Below, piece after piece: positions 35,666 to 43,432 of a stretch of DNA of 43,432 nt. Source of the stretch: Orientia chuto str. Dubai (GTDB lineage Bacteria > Pseudomonadota > Alphaproteobacteria > Rickettsiales > Rickettsiaceae); assembly GCF_000964595.1 (NCBI RefSeq), contig NZ_LANP01000008.1, positions 1-43,432 on the forward strand. Direction: 5' to 3'. The stretch's first letter is position 1. Each line of letters starts with the position of its first letter. The notes below the pieces were generated by a model. The model had not been told where the DNA came from. It did not search any database and saw only the letters and a list, made by a program, of their open reading frames with translations. A program made the translations under genes and the position numbers.

Positions 35666-36181
35666 ATGTCGCGTCGTTCTACAGAAATAAAAAGAAGATT
35701 GTTACCAAGTTATCAAAACATGTCTGCTGGTACAGATAATCAAAGAATGTTAGTTGGTAAGTTTATTAATAAGCTTATACGTAATGGTAACAAAGAGCTT
35801 ATTGAAAAAATGCTTAATAAGATAATTCAGTATATTCAACAAAAATATAAAACAGATGGATATGAGATGTTAGAAGTTGCATGTAATAATGTTAAGCCAT
35901 CCCTTCAAGTTGAATCTTTACGGTTGGGAGGGGCAACTTACCAGGTTCCTTCTCCTGTTAGTGAGTCAAGGAGTTATACTTTAGCTATTAAATGGATTAT
36001 TAATGCAGCTGCTAATAGGACTTTTGAAAAGCATACATGGCAAAAAATTGCAGAGGAATTATATGAAGCTTCAAATGGTCGAGGAGGAGCAATTAAGAAA
36101 AAGGATGATAATCATAAAATGGCAGAAGCAAATCAAGCCTTTGCTCATTTAATTACTAGAAGAAGGTCTAGGGGTAATTAA
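35666..36181 (+). CDS. rpsG: 30S ribosomal protein S7
   Basis: S7 binds the 3' domain of 16S rRNA and starts head assembly. The protein has 171 residues, longer than the usual ~156. A stretch near the start (LLPSYQNMSAGTDNQ) and the RRRSRGN tail account for the extra length. The conserved core NNVKPSLQVESLRLGGATYQ, VPSPVSESRSYTLAIKW and KKKDDNHKMAEANQAFAHL is clear. It lies 21 bases after rpsL and 3 bases before fusA, so it is cotranscribed. Confidence 0.96.
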   Translation: MSRRSTEIKRRLLPSYQNMSAGTDNQRMLVGKFINKLIRNGNKELIEKMLNKIIQYIQQKYKTDGYEMLEVACNNVKPSLQVESLRLGGATYQVPSPVSESRSYTLAIKWIINAAANRTFEKHTWQKIAEELYEASNGRGGAIKKKDDNHKMAEANQAFAHLITRRRSRGN

Positions 36182-36184
36182 TCT

Positions 36185-38281
36185 ATGTCAGAAAATCATA
36201 AATTATCTCACGTAAGGAATATTGGAATTGGAGCGCATATTGATGCTGGAAAAACAACAACTACTGAAAGGATTTTATATTATACTGGCGTTTCTTATAG
36301 TATAGGGGAAGTTCATGATGGTACTACTATTATGGATTATATGAAACAAGAAAGGGATAGAGGGATTACTATACAGTCTGCAGCAACGACTTGTCACTGG
36401 ATGAAGAATGAAAAAAAATATAAAATTAACATCATTGATACTCCTGGTCATGTAGATTTCACTATTGAAGTAGGGAGAGCATTGCGAGTATTGGATGGTA
36501 TGATTGCTGTATTTGATGGTGTTGCAGGAGTTGAGCCTCAGTCTGAAACAGTATGGCGACAGGCTGATAAATATTCAGTTCCTAGAATATGCTTTGTAAA
36601 TAAGATGGATAGAATGGGAGCAGATTTTTTTCGATGTGTTCAGATGATGAAGGATCGTTTGGGTACTACACCATTAGTAATACAGTTACCTATCGGAATT
36701 GAAGATACCTTTAAAGGTGTAATTGATTTAGTAAAAATGAAAGCTATCGTTTGGAGTAATGAAGATTTGGGGGCGAAATATAAATATCAGGATATTCCTA
36801 GTGATATGCAAGCAGTGGCTGAGGATTATAGACATCGACTATTAGAAACAATAGTTGAGGTTGATGAAGAAGTACTTAATTTTTACCTGGCAAGTGATGA
36901 GGTATCAGAATTAGATATTATAAAATGTATTAGAAAAGGTGCAATATCTGGATTATTTGTACCAGTGCTTTGTGGTAGCGCATTTAAGAATAAAGGTGTT
37001 CAACCTTTGCTAGATGCAGTAATTGATTACTTGCCTTCCCCTAGTGATATAGATAGTATTAAAGCTGTTGATGTTCAAACAGAACAAGAAATCAGTAGAA
37101 AAGTAAGTGTAGATGAACCGTTTTCTGCTTTAGCTTTTAAAATAATTAATGATCCTTTTGTAGGCTCGTTAACATTTGTTCGAATATATTCAGGGAGATT
37201 ACAAACTGGAAGTACTGTTATAAATACTACTAAAAATAAAAAGGAACGTATTAGTCGTATGCTCTTAGTGCATGCTAATAATAGGAAAGATATTAAAGAG
37301 GCTGTAGCAGGTGATATAATAGCGCTTACAGGGTTAAAGCATACAACTACTGGTGATACTATTTGTGCTTTAGAACATCAAATTATTTTAGAAAAAATAG
37401 AATTCCCTAAGCCAGTTATTGAGCTTGCAGTTGAACCAAAAACGCCATCAGATCAAGAAAAAATATCAGCAGCTTTAATAAGGTTGGCAGCTGAAGACCC
37501 TTCGTTAGTTTTTACTGTAGATCATGAAACAAATCAAATGGTAATTAAGGGTATGGGGGAGCTGCATCTTGAAATTGTTATTGATCGTATGAAAGAGGAA
37601 TTTAAAGTCGAGGTTAATGTTGGAGCTCCAAGAGTAGCATATAGAGAAACTATTACTCAATCTTATACAGTAGATTATACTCATAAAAAGCAAACTGGTG
37701 GTGCTGGGCAGTTTGCTCGTGTCAAAATCATTTTTGAGCCTTTAGAACCAGGTTCTGGATTTCAATTTGAAAGTAAGATTGTTGGAGGAGCTATTCCTAA
37801 AGAATTTATTCCAGGTGTAGAAAAAGGATTAGAAGAAATAAAAGAAGCGGGTGTTTTAGCTGGTTATCCTACAATTGATTTCAAAGCGACCTTGATTGAT
37901 GGTAGTTTTCATGAAGTTGATTCTAGTGTGTTAGCATTTGAAATTGCAGCTAAAAATGCATTTAAGGAGGGAATAACGAAAGCAGGACCTAAATTGCTTG
38001 GTCCTATTATGAAAGTAGAGGTGATTTCTCCTAATGAATATATGGGAGATATTATTGGTGATCTTAATAGTAGATCAGGTGTAATTCAAAGCATTGAGCC
38101 TAGGGGTAATACTCAAATTATTAATGCTTGTGCTCCCCTTGGACAAATGTTTGGATATGTTAGTACTTTAAGGTCTTTATCTCAAGGGAGGGCCCAATAT
38201 AGCATGCTGTTCTCTCATTATGAACAAGTTTCCAGAAGTATGGCAGAAAAAATTCAGGCTAATGAGAGAAGATCAGGTTAA
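36185..38281 (+). CDS. fusA: Elongation factor G
   Basis: EF-G drives ribosome translocation with GTP. The 698-residue protein has G1 AHIDAGKT (17-24), the switch I/II boxes [11 protein letters not shown] and [13 protein letters not shown] for base recognition, and domain IV and V blocks such as GMGELHLEI and the C-terminal [11 protein letters not shown]. Length is normal. tuf does not follow as it does in many bacteria; rpsA comes next after 153 bases, so the str operon is cut short here. Confidence 0.97.
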   Translation: MSENHKLSHVRNIGIGAHIDAGKTTTTERILYYTGVSYSIGEVHDGTTIMDYMKQERDRGITIQSAATTCHWMKNEKKYKINIIDTPGHVDFTIEVGRALRVLDGMIAVFDGVAGVEPQSETVWRQADKYSVPRICFVNKMDRMGADFFRCVQMMKDRLGTTPLVIQLPIGIEDTFKGVIDLVKMKAIVWSNEDLGAKYKYQDIPSDMQAVAEDYRHRLLETIVEVDEEVLNFYLASDEVSELDIIKCIRKGAISGLFVPVLCGSAFKNKGVQPLLDAVIDYLPSPSDIDSIKAVDVQTEQEISRKVSVDEPFSALAFKIINDPFVGSLTFVRIYSGRLQTGSTVINTTKNKKERISRMLLVHANNRKDIKEAVAGDIIALTGLKHTTTGDTICALEHQIILEKIEFPKPVIELAVEPKTPSDQEKISAALIRLAAEDPSLVFTVDHETNQMVIKGMGELHLEIVIDRMKEEFKVEVNVGAPRVAYRETITQSYTVDYTHKKQTGGAGQFARVKIIFEPLEPGSGFQFESKIVGGAIPKEFIPGVEKGLEEIKEAGVLAGYPTIDFKATLIDGSFHEVDSSVLAFEIAAKNAFKEGITKAGPKLLGPIMKVEVISPNEYMGDIIGDLNSRSGVIQSIEPRGNTQIINACAPLGQMFGYVSTLRSLSQGRAQYSMLFSHYEQVSRSMAEKIQANERRSG

Positions 38282-38434
38282 GAAATATAAAAATAGAGTT
38301 TTGCTTATATAGTTAAAAGTACTCCTAAAAAAGAATATGAATTATTATGTGCCATAATAATAGTTTATAATATATTAAATCATGAAGTTGTTAGTTAGGC
38401 ACGGAGAGCAACGTATTATTTTTTAAGTTAAAAT

Positions 38435-39910
38435 ATGACACAAAAAAATTTAAAACAAAGATTTATTTCTACTAGTAAATCTGTTGTAGCTCAGGAAAAT
38501 TTCGAAGAGCTATTTAATAAGCTAAAGAAAAATGAACCAATAAAAGTTGGAACTGTTGTTAAAGGAAAAGTTGTAGATATAGATGATGAAGTAGTTATAG
38601 TGGATATTAAGTTAAAAAATGAAGGTAAAATTCCTCTATCAGAGTTTAAACTTGCAAGTGACGTTCCTTTGCCTCAAATAGGTGACTTAGTTGATGTATA
38701 TGTTGAGAAACTTGAAGGTCGTAATGGTCGTACAGTGTTAAGCCGTGAGAAGGCTTTAAGAGAAGAAGCTTGGTCTATACTTGAAGAATCTCAAAAAAAT
38801 GGTTCACTAGTTGATGGTGTTATTTTTGGTAAAGTAAAGGGTGGTTTTACTGTAGATCTTTCAGGTGTTGTAGCGTTTTTGCCTGGAAGTCAAGTTGACG
38901 TGCGACGGCCTATTAAAAATATTGCTCCATTAATGAATATAGTGCAGCCATTTCAAATCTTAAAAATGGATAAAAAACTTGGTAATATTGTGGTATCAAG
39001 AAGGGCTGTTTTAGAGGAGGCTAGATCTGGTATACGGCAGGAAGTATTATCTAAAATACATGTTGGGATGATACTAAATGGTGTTGTAAAAAGTATTGTT
39101 TATTATGGAGCCTTTGTTGAGCTTTCTGGTTCTGATGAATTAACATTTGATATAAAAGTAGATGGATTACTACATTCTATAAATATTTTGTGGCGTAAAA
39201 TTAATCATCCAGGTGAAGAGTTACAAGTTGGGCAGCAAGTAAGAGTTGTAGTTATTGGTATTGATATAAGCTCTGGTCAGATTTCACTTGGTATGAAGCA
39301 ATTAAGTCCTAATCCATGGGATGATATTGATAAGAATATACAAATAGATGATATTAAGGTTGGTAAGGTAAAAAGTATTGCAGAATATGGTGTATTTATT
39401 GAGGTAACAAAGGATCTAGAGGGATTATGTCATTCAGGGCATCTTAGCTGGGATAAAATCAATCAAAATCCTAAAAAATCATTAACTATTGGGCAAGAAG
39501 TTATATTTAAAATCTTAGACATTGATAAAGAAAGACATAGAATTTCGTTAAGCTTAAAGTTATGTAAGCCTAATCCATGGCAAGTTTTAGTTAAGGAATT
39601 TCCAGTAGGGACTATTGTTAAAGCTCCATTACGTAATATAACAAATTTTGGAATGTTTGTAGCACTGTCTGTTACTACTGATGCAGTTAAATATGATATT
39701 GATGGTAAGGAATATGAAGTTAGCGAAACAACATATCAAATTGATGGTATGATACATGAATCTGATATTCCAAGGTATGGGGATTTGAATAATTCTCCAC
39801 TAAAAAATTATAATAAGGGTGAGGAAATAGAATGCATGGTTTTAGCTGTTGATATGGAAAAGGAAAGAATTAATTTAGGTATTAAACAGCTTATATCAAG
39901 TTCTAAATAG
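38435..39910 (+). CDS. rpsA: 30S ribosomal protein S1
   Basis: S1 helps unfold and bind mRNA on the 30S subunit. The 491-residue protein has about five S1 domains: [20 protein letters not shown] (near 37), [51 protein letters not shown] and [18 protein letters not shown]. This is one fewer than the usual six. The third and fifth domains carry insertions before the GLLH/GMIH box (for example [10 protein letters not shown] and a ~20-residue acidic loop), which is unusual. It stands alone between fusA and the right RAGE scar. Confidence 0.94.
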   Translation: MTQKNLKQRFISTSKSVVAQENFEELFNKLKKNEPIKVGTVVKGKVVDIDDEVVIVDIKLKNEGKIPLSEFKLASDVPLPQIGDLVDVYVEKLEGRNGRTVLSREKALREEAWSILEESQKNGSLVDGVIFGKVKGGFTVDLSGVVAFLPGSQVDVRRPIKNIAPLMNIVQPFQILKMDKKLGNIVVSRRAVLEEARSGIRQEVLSKIHVGMILNGVVKSIVYYGAFVELSGSDELTFDIKVDGLLHSINILWRKINHPGEELQVGQQVRVVVIGIDISSGQISLGMKQLSPNPWDDIDKNIQIDDIKVGKVKSIAEYGVFIEVTKDLEGLCHSGHLSWDKINQNPKKSLTIGQEVIFKILDIDKERHRISLSLKLCKPNPWQVLVKEFPVGTIVKAPLRNITNFGMFVALSVTTDAVKYDIDGKEYEVSETTYQIDGMIHESDIPRYGDLNNSPLKNYNKGEEIECMVLAVDMEKERINLGIKQLISSSK

Positions 39911-39946
39911 TAACAATTTTTATCCAAAGGCAAATTTATCTTGATA

Positions 39947-39967
39947 TGCCTATAAACATTATAGGCA
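39947..39967 (+). terminator. Hairpin after rpsA
   Basis: TGCCTATAA pairs perfectly with TTATAGGCA over a 3-base loop, 36 bases after the rpsA stop. There is no T-tract, so it may act as an RNA-end stabiliser or a weak terminator. Confidence 0.4.
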
Positions 39968-40104
39968 AAAATTATAAATCAATAGAATTGTCTAGGAATT
40001 CTAAAATATAGCTTTAAATTGAAGTGAGATATAAGAGGGGAGGTTCTCTTTTCCTAATTAAAAACGGATTTACTAATTTTAGTCCTTATGAAATTTTGTT
40101 ATTA

Positions 40105-40355
40105 ACATATAACATTGTCTACTGAAAAAGGTTGAAAGTCATATTCAATATAAAGTGTAAAAGTTAATTTTTATTAACTTTTACACTTTATAGAACCTAC
40201 TATTAACTTGTGTTAACTTTTATTAATTTTTTTAATATTCAACTTTAACTATAATTAAATTTATAAAATTTGTCAATATTACAAAAAAAATTAAAACCAA
40301 ATGCCGAAAATGAAAATAATAAAAATTTAGGAAATTTAGCACTAATTTTCAACTT
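40105..40355 (-). repeat. Interspersed repeat (R1) with a long perfect hairpin
   Basis: This matches 26425-26680 in reverse complement. It includes a perfect 19-bp stem (40149-40167 with 40174-40192, core AAAGTGTAAAAGTTAA / TTAACTTTTACACTTT) around a 6-base loop. The end toward rpsA (ACATTGTCTACTGAAAAAGG) also recurs near 10902-10925, so at least four sites in the window carry parts of this family. It has no coding capacity. Confidence 0.75.
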
Positions 40356-40429
40356 AAAATCTGAAAAATTTTTACATAATATTAAACACTAATGCGAAAT
40401 TATCGCATTCATGGTTGTAAAAAAAAACG

Positions 40430-40810
40430 TATTTAAAAAGCCCTGTAGCAGTGATTATTACTAGCATTAAGGCTTGTTTTATGCTATAATTTATAGCAGA
40501 GATTTTTTACTAACAAAATTACCTTCTGTGTCAGTAGCAACTGCTAATAAACCTTTCCTGCATTGGGTTGGTGGTAAAAGGAGAATTATTAATAAATTAT
40601 TAGAGCATCTTCCTTCAGGGCCATACTATAATTACTATGAACCTGGTAGAGGGGCTTTTCAAGTAAAGCACATTTTTAAACAATGTTTTTTATCTGATAT
40701 TAATCTTGATTTAATCACCAGCTATCACGCTGTAAAAAAGAATCCAGAAGAGGTTAATAGATTACTAAATCTATATCATGAAAACCATTCAGAAAATTAT
40801 TACTATAGAA
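40430..40810 (+). repeat. Duplicated RAGE segment (partner of 830-1206)
   Basis: Similarity to 830-1206 begins upstream of the methylase gene (for example GATTATT, GCATTAAGGC/GTTAAAGCC, ATTTATAGCAGAG/ATATACAGCAGAG) and continues through its first ~280 coding bases. Both are in the same orientation, so they are long-distance direct repeats nearly 40 kb apart and could recombine to delete or loop out the interval. Confidence 0.75.
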
Positions 40811-41352
40811 TAAATTATTATAGTAATGATCCCAATTATATAACTGCAAAATTTATCTATCTTAATAAATATTCCTTCAGAGGAATTTATAGACTCAATA
40901 GAGATGGTACATCAGCTCAAACATTTTCTGATAAGCAATATCTTAAGCTCCATATTGGCTCTAGAATATATAAATGTAGCAAACTTTTAACCGGTGTATC
41001 AATTTATGGGATGGATTTTTCCTTTATAGAACCGAAACAAGGAGATTTTGTTTATCTTGATCCGCCTTATCATAAATCTGGAGAACGATTCTACACCAGA
41101 ATTCCATTTAATGAAAAAGAGCAAATTAGACTACGAAATTTTGTTCATGAATTAACTGACAAAGGTGTTAAAATTATGCTTTCAAATACTGCCTTTATTA
41201 AAGATCTATATAAAACTTTCACATCACGCCTGTTAGAGTTGCATACTCTATCAATGAACAACGTAATCATGTTGATAAAGTATATGTTGAACCCTCTATT
41301 AGACTTACGTTGCAGTATAACTGCGGGAATAAAATTTCCAATAAAACGATAA
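40528..41352 (+). CDS. Dam-like DNA adenine methyltransferase with a rearranged 3' end
   Basis: I start it at the GTG at 40528, where the decayed copy has an ATG in the same place (both read M-S-V-A). The 274-residue frame has HWVGGKRR near residue 12, SDINLDLI, RLNRDGTSA, and the catalytic motif DPPY at 178-181. The usual EPFxGxG motif I is shortened to EPGRGAFQ, missing about two residues, so SAM binding may be impaired. After KDLYKT (near 230) the frame shifts: adding one A to the A-run at 41212-41215 would read FHITPVRVAYSINEQRNHV, the expected family C-terminus. The present tail is unrelated. Beyond NEQRNHV the DNA joins another element, so the original stop is gone. Activity is doubtful. 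Confidence 0.8.
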   Translation: MSVATANKPFLHWVGGKRRIINKLLEHLPSGPYYNYYEPGRGAFQVKHIFKQCFLSDINLDLITSYHAVKKNPEEVNRLLNLYHENHSENYYYRINYYSNDPNYITAKFIYLNKYSFRGIYRLNRDGTSAQTFSDKQYLKLHIGSRIYKCSKLLTGVSIYGMDFSFIEPKQGDFVYLDPPYHKSGERFYTRIPFNEKEQIRLRNFVHELTDKGVKIMLSNTAFIKDLYKTFTSRLLELHTLSMNNVIMLIKYMLNPLLDLRCSITAGIKFPIKR

Positions 41353-41432
41353 AAAATTGTATCAATATTGCTACTGTTATTTTTAGCGATATTGCAACTA
41401 TTGGTTATAATATCGTATACTGTATGTTGCAT
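41322..41432 (-). pseudogene. Truncated copy of the MQHTVYDII gene
   Basis: The minus-strand ATG at 41432 follows a GGAGG site and reads MQHTVYDIITNSCNIAKNNS and RFIGNFIPA, the same start as the fragment at 10592-10857. Similarity ends near 41320, where the DNA becomes the antisense of the methylase tail. It marks the recombination joint between two mobile elements. Confidence 0.55.
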
Positions 41433-41499
41433 TTTGTGCCTCCAAAAATACAGCTATAGCAGTGATTTTAGAATATTTTTACAAATTATTCTAAAATTG

Positions 41500-42311
41500 G
41501 CATATAATAGCAAAGGAATTGCCTTAAATAATTTAAAAAAGCCACTAGAAGCAATAGAAAATTTCGACTTAGCTATTAAATATAATAATCATTTTGCAGA
41601 AGCATATAATAACAAAGCTGTGTCTTATAGAAGACTTGGGAAATATAAAGAAGCTATAATACTTTGTGACCTAGCAATTAAATACAAACATAATTTTGCA
41701 GAAGCTTACAACGATAAAGGAGCTTCTTTAAACGACTTAAGACAGTATGGAAATGCAATTGAAAACTTTGATATCGCTATTAAATATGACTCTTATTTTC
41801 CAGAAGCTTATTATAATAAAGGCATAGCTTTAATGAATTTAATACAGCTACAAGAAGCTATAGAAAATTATGATATAGCTTTAAATATGATCCTAGTTAT
41901 ATAAAAGCGTACTATAACAAAGCATATGTACTAAGCCTACTGAAAAGGTATTCAGAAGCTATAGAGAATTGTGACCTAGCAATACAATATAATAAAAGTT
42001 GTGCAGATATTTATTATATTAAAGGAATGATTCTCGAACAAATGGAAAAGCATCAGAATGCAATAGAGAATTATAATATAGCTATTGAGTATAAACCTGA
42101 TTTTGCTGAAAATTATCTTGAAAAAGGAATTTCATTACTAAATTTAGGACAACATGCAGCAGCTAAGGAGAATTTTCGTTTAGCTGTTAAATATAATCCT
42201 GACATCATAATAGGATATGAAATAGTAATTAAAAGGTTAAAAGAATTAGAAAGTTTTTCTGTTGCAAAAGAATATGAGCAAAAACTACAGATGTTGAAAA
42301 AATACTCTTGA
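41500..42311 (+). pseudogene. Tetratricopeptide-repeat protein gene, frameshifted
   Basis: Seven to eight TPR units of 34 residues run through this stretch, with the pattern NKGIAL-NL-EAIENFDLAIKY--FAEAY. The first four are in one frame (open from 41368, though TPR homology begins near 41505). A one-base loss in the A-run at 41883-41885 ends that frame early. The remaining units (YSEAIENCDLAIQYN, QNAIENYNIAIEYKPDFAEN, and a last NLGQHAAAKENF) follow, with the end at 42311. The N-terminal start has been replaced by unrelated DNA from the neighbouring element. Orientia RAGEs carry many TPR genes, some acting on host translation. This one is probably inactive, though two TPR fragments could be made. 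Confidence 0.8.
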
Positions 42312-42314
42312 TTG

Positions 42315-43432
42315 ATGAATATTTGGAATCAAGGTCATTTTACTAGAGGATCACAGCTAGTTGCTCATAAGTTAAGAATGTTTGGCCAAGGTAGTGCTAA
42401 TGTTCTAACAATTGGCTTTGGATTATCGATATTCTGGATTCTATGGCGACTATATCAAAAACTATTTTTAAGTAGCTTGTATTATTTTGCGATCGAGAGA
42501 TATGTACAGCTTAAGCTAGCAATTGGTGAACATTTTTATGATATCGATGAAATAGGTATTAAATTCTATAGTTTAATGCTTAAAAAATGGACTTATCTCA
42601 ATGCTCAAGACTTTGTGTATAAGTTTTATAGGACAACATGGATTTAGAATATACAAATTATGGCAATTTTTAACATTCAGCATTGTTAGAAGGATTAGTT
42701 GTTTTTACTATTGGTGCAATAATCTCAATTGTTTTCTTTATTGCTCAAGGCAAAAAAACGGTTATTAAGGCCAAAATTAGAGGTGCTGATCTTGTAGACT
42801 ATATAGCTAAAATGTAAAAAGAGCTAAAAAGGCCTCAAAATCAATTTTGCAGGCTTCCATTAGTAAAGGATAGCGAAAGACAACACATTCTTATTACCGG
42901 TACTCTGGTTCTGGAAAAATGCTTAATGAATTGCTACCTCAAATTCGATTGCAGCGAGCAATAATTGTTGACCTTACGGTGCTTTTATTATAGATTTTTA
43001 TTCGATGTGATAAGCTACTTAATCCACTTGAGACAAACGTGAACATTGGTACCTTGGAATGATTGTTTCATAGCTGATTTTCATGATATAGCCAATAGCT
43101 TTAGTAGCTATAATCCTAGAATCGATAACTTTTTTACTAAAAACGCTGAATTAGTCTTAGCTGAGGCAGTGAAGCTATATCAAAAGGATATTAAACAACT
43201 CATAGATACAATTATTTACTCTGATAATAGACAATTTGCAAAAGCATTTAGAAACACAGCTGTAGCAGGTATTATAAGCGAAAGTGCCCCTGAAACTTCT
43301 TCTGGGATTCAGTCTACTCTTGGAAAGAATATTACTTCACTGCAATACTTAAAACCTGGTGGTAAGTTTAGTATAAAAGAATGGTTTTCCAATGAAACAG
43401 GATGGCTATTTATTACTGCATCTCCAGCTCAA
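42315..43432 (+). pseudogene. traD: Conjugal transfer coupling protein TraD, decayed and running off the right edge
   Basis: The first 110 codons (ATG 42315, MNIWNQGHFTRGSQLVAHKL) are intact, with a membrane-span region (VLTIGFGLSIFWILW). After a stop at 42647, pieces continue in other frames: VVFTIGAIISIVFFIAQGKK (second span), HILITGT and SGSGK as a damaged Walker A, NELLPQIRLQRAIIVDLT, NPRIDNFFTKNAELVLAEAV, and SIKEWFSNETGWLFITASPA at the edge. These fit the VirD4/TraD ATPases that feed DNA to the conjugation channel. Several single-base losses disable it. It is the cognate partner of the traA relaxase remnant at the left end. Confidence 0.85.

Noticed and set aside
38282-38434. Small RNA gene between fusA and rpsA
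   Set aside because: The 153-base spacer shows no stable hairpin or known RNA motif; it most likely holds only the rpsA leader.
41500-42311. Tandem DNA repeats suggesting a CRISPR or satellite
   Set aside because: They are 34-residue TPR units, diverged in DNA and in coding frame.
1-43432. tRNA or rRNA genes, including an attachment tRNA for the integrase
   Set aside because: By eye I found no T-loop GTTCRANNC plus acceptor-stem arrangement and no rRNA core sequence; a covariance-model scan would be decisive.

Overview
The window is AT-rich, crowded with decayed mobile DNA, and carries the 56-kDa type-specific surface antigen (tsa56). Together with ankyrin-repeat genes, RAGE-type conjugation remnants and a Rickettsiales-like housekeeping set, this identifies an obligate intracellular Rickettsiales bacterium, almost certainly Orientia tsutsugamushi (scrub typhus agent). 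The antigen differs clearly from the Karp sequence as I remember it. I cannot name the strain.

Layout. (1) 1-4800: degraded RAGE (Rickettsiales amplified genetic element) DNA. It holds a 5' fragment of a Dam-like methylase, an ankyrin pseudogene, the methylase 3' tail, a P4-type integrase remnant, a TraA relaxase remnant and another broken gene. (2) 4819-10326: intact genes for an MBL-fold hydrolase, PAP2 phosphatase, XseB, an NDUFS4-like complex I subunit, FabD and a lytic transglycosylase. (3) 10327-11480: a mobile-element scar with a ~115-bp inverted repeat and an IS982-like transposase remnant. (4) 11482-15361: tsaC/sua5 and glyQS, with glyS apparently frameshifted near its 3' end. (5) 15362-18221: tsa56 and a smaller outer-membrane protein that resembles it. 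(6) 18309-24398: murC-murB-ddl-ftsQ-recF, then clpP. (7) 24399-30290: accessory DNA with a coiled-coil protein, a tandem pair of ankyrin/F-box-like genes (one broken, one open) between copies of an interspersed repeat, and a second IS982-like remnant. (8) 30288-39910: argB (frameshifted), engB, yidC, a DciA-like gene, radC, rpsL-rpsG-fusA and rpsA. (9) 39911-43432: another RAGE edge with repeats, a Dam-like methylase with a rearranged 3' end, a frameshifted TPR gene and a decayed traD running off the window.

How genes fit together. Slt, MurC, MurB, Ddl, FtsQ and possibly the PAP2 phosphatase form a partial cell-wall and division set, consistent with the minimal peptidoglycan reported for Orientia. 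TSA56 and its neighbour are exported surface proteins. The ankyrin protein with an F-box-like C-terminus is a candidate secreted effector. Most mobile-element genes are dead. The clearest new leads are single-base frameshifts in important genes (glyS, argB), the dismembered methylase, the repeat-flanked ankyrin duplication, the tsa56 paralogue, and the arginine at S12 position 43. I found no tRNA, rRNA or CRISPR array.
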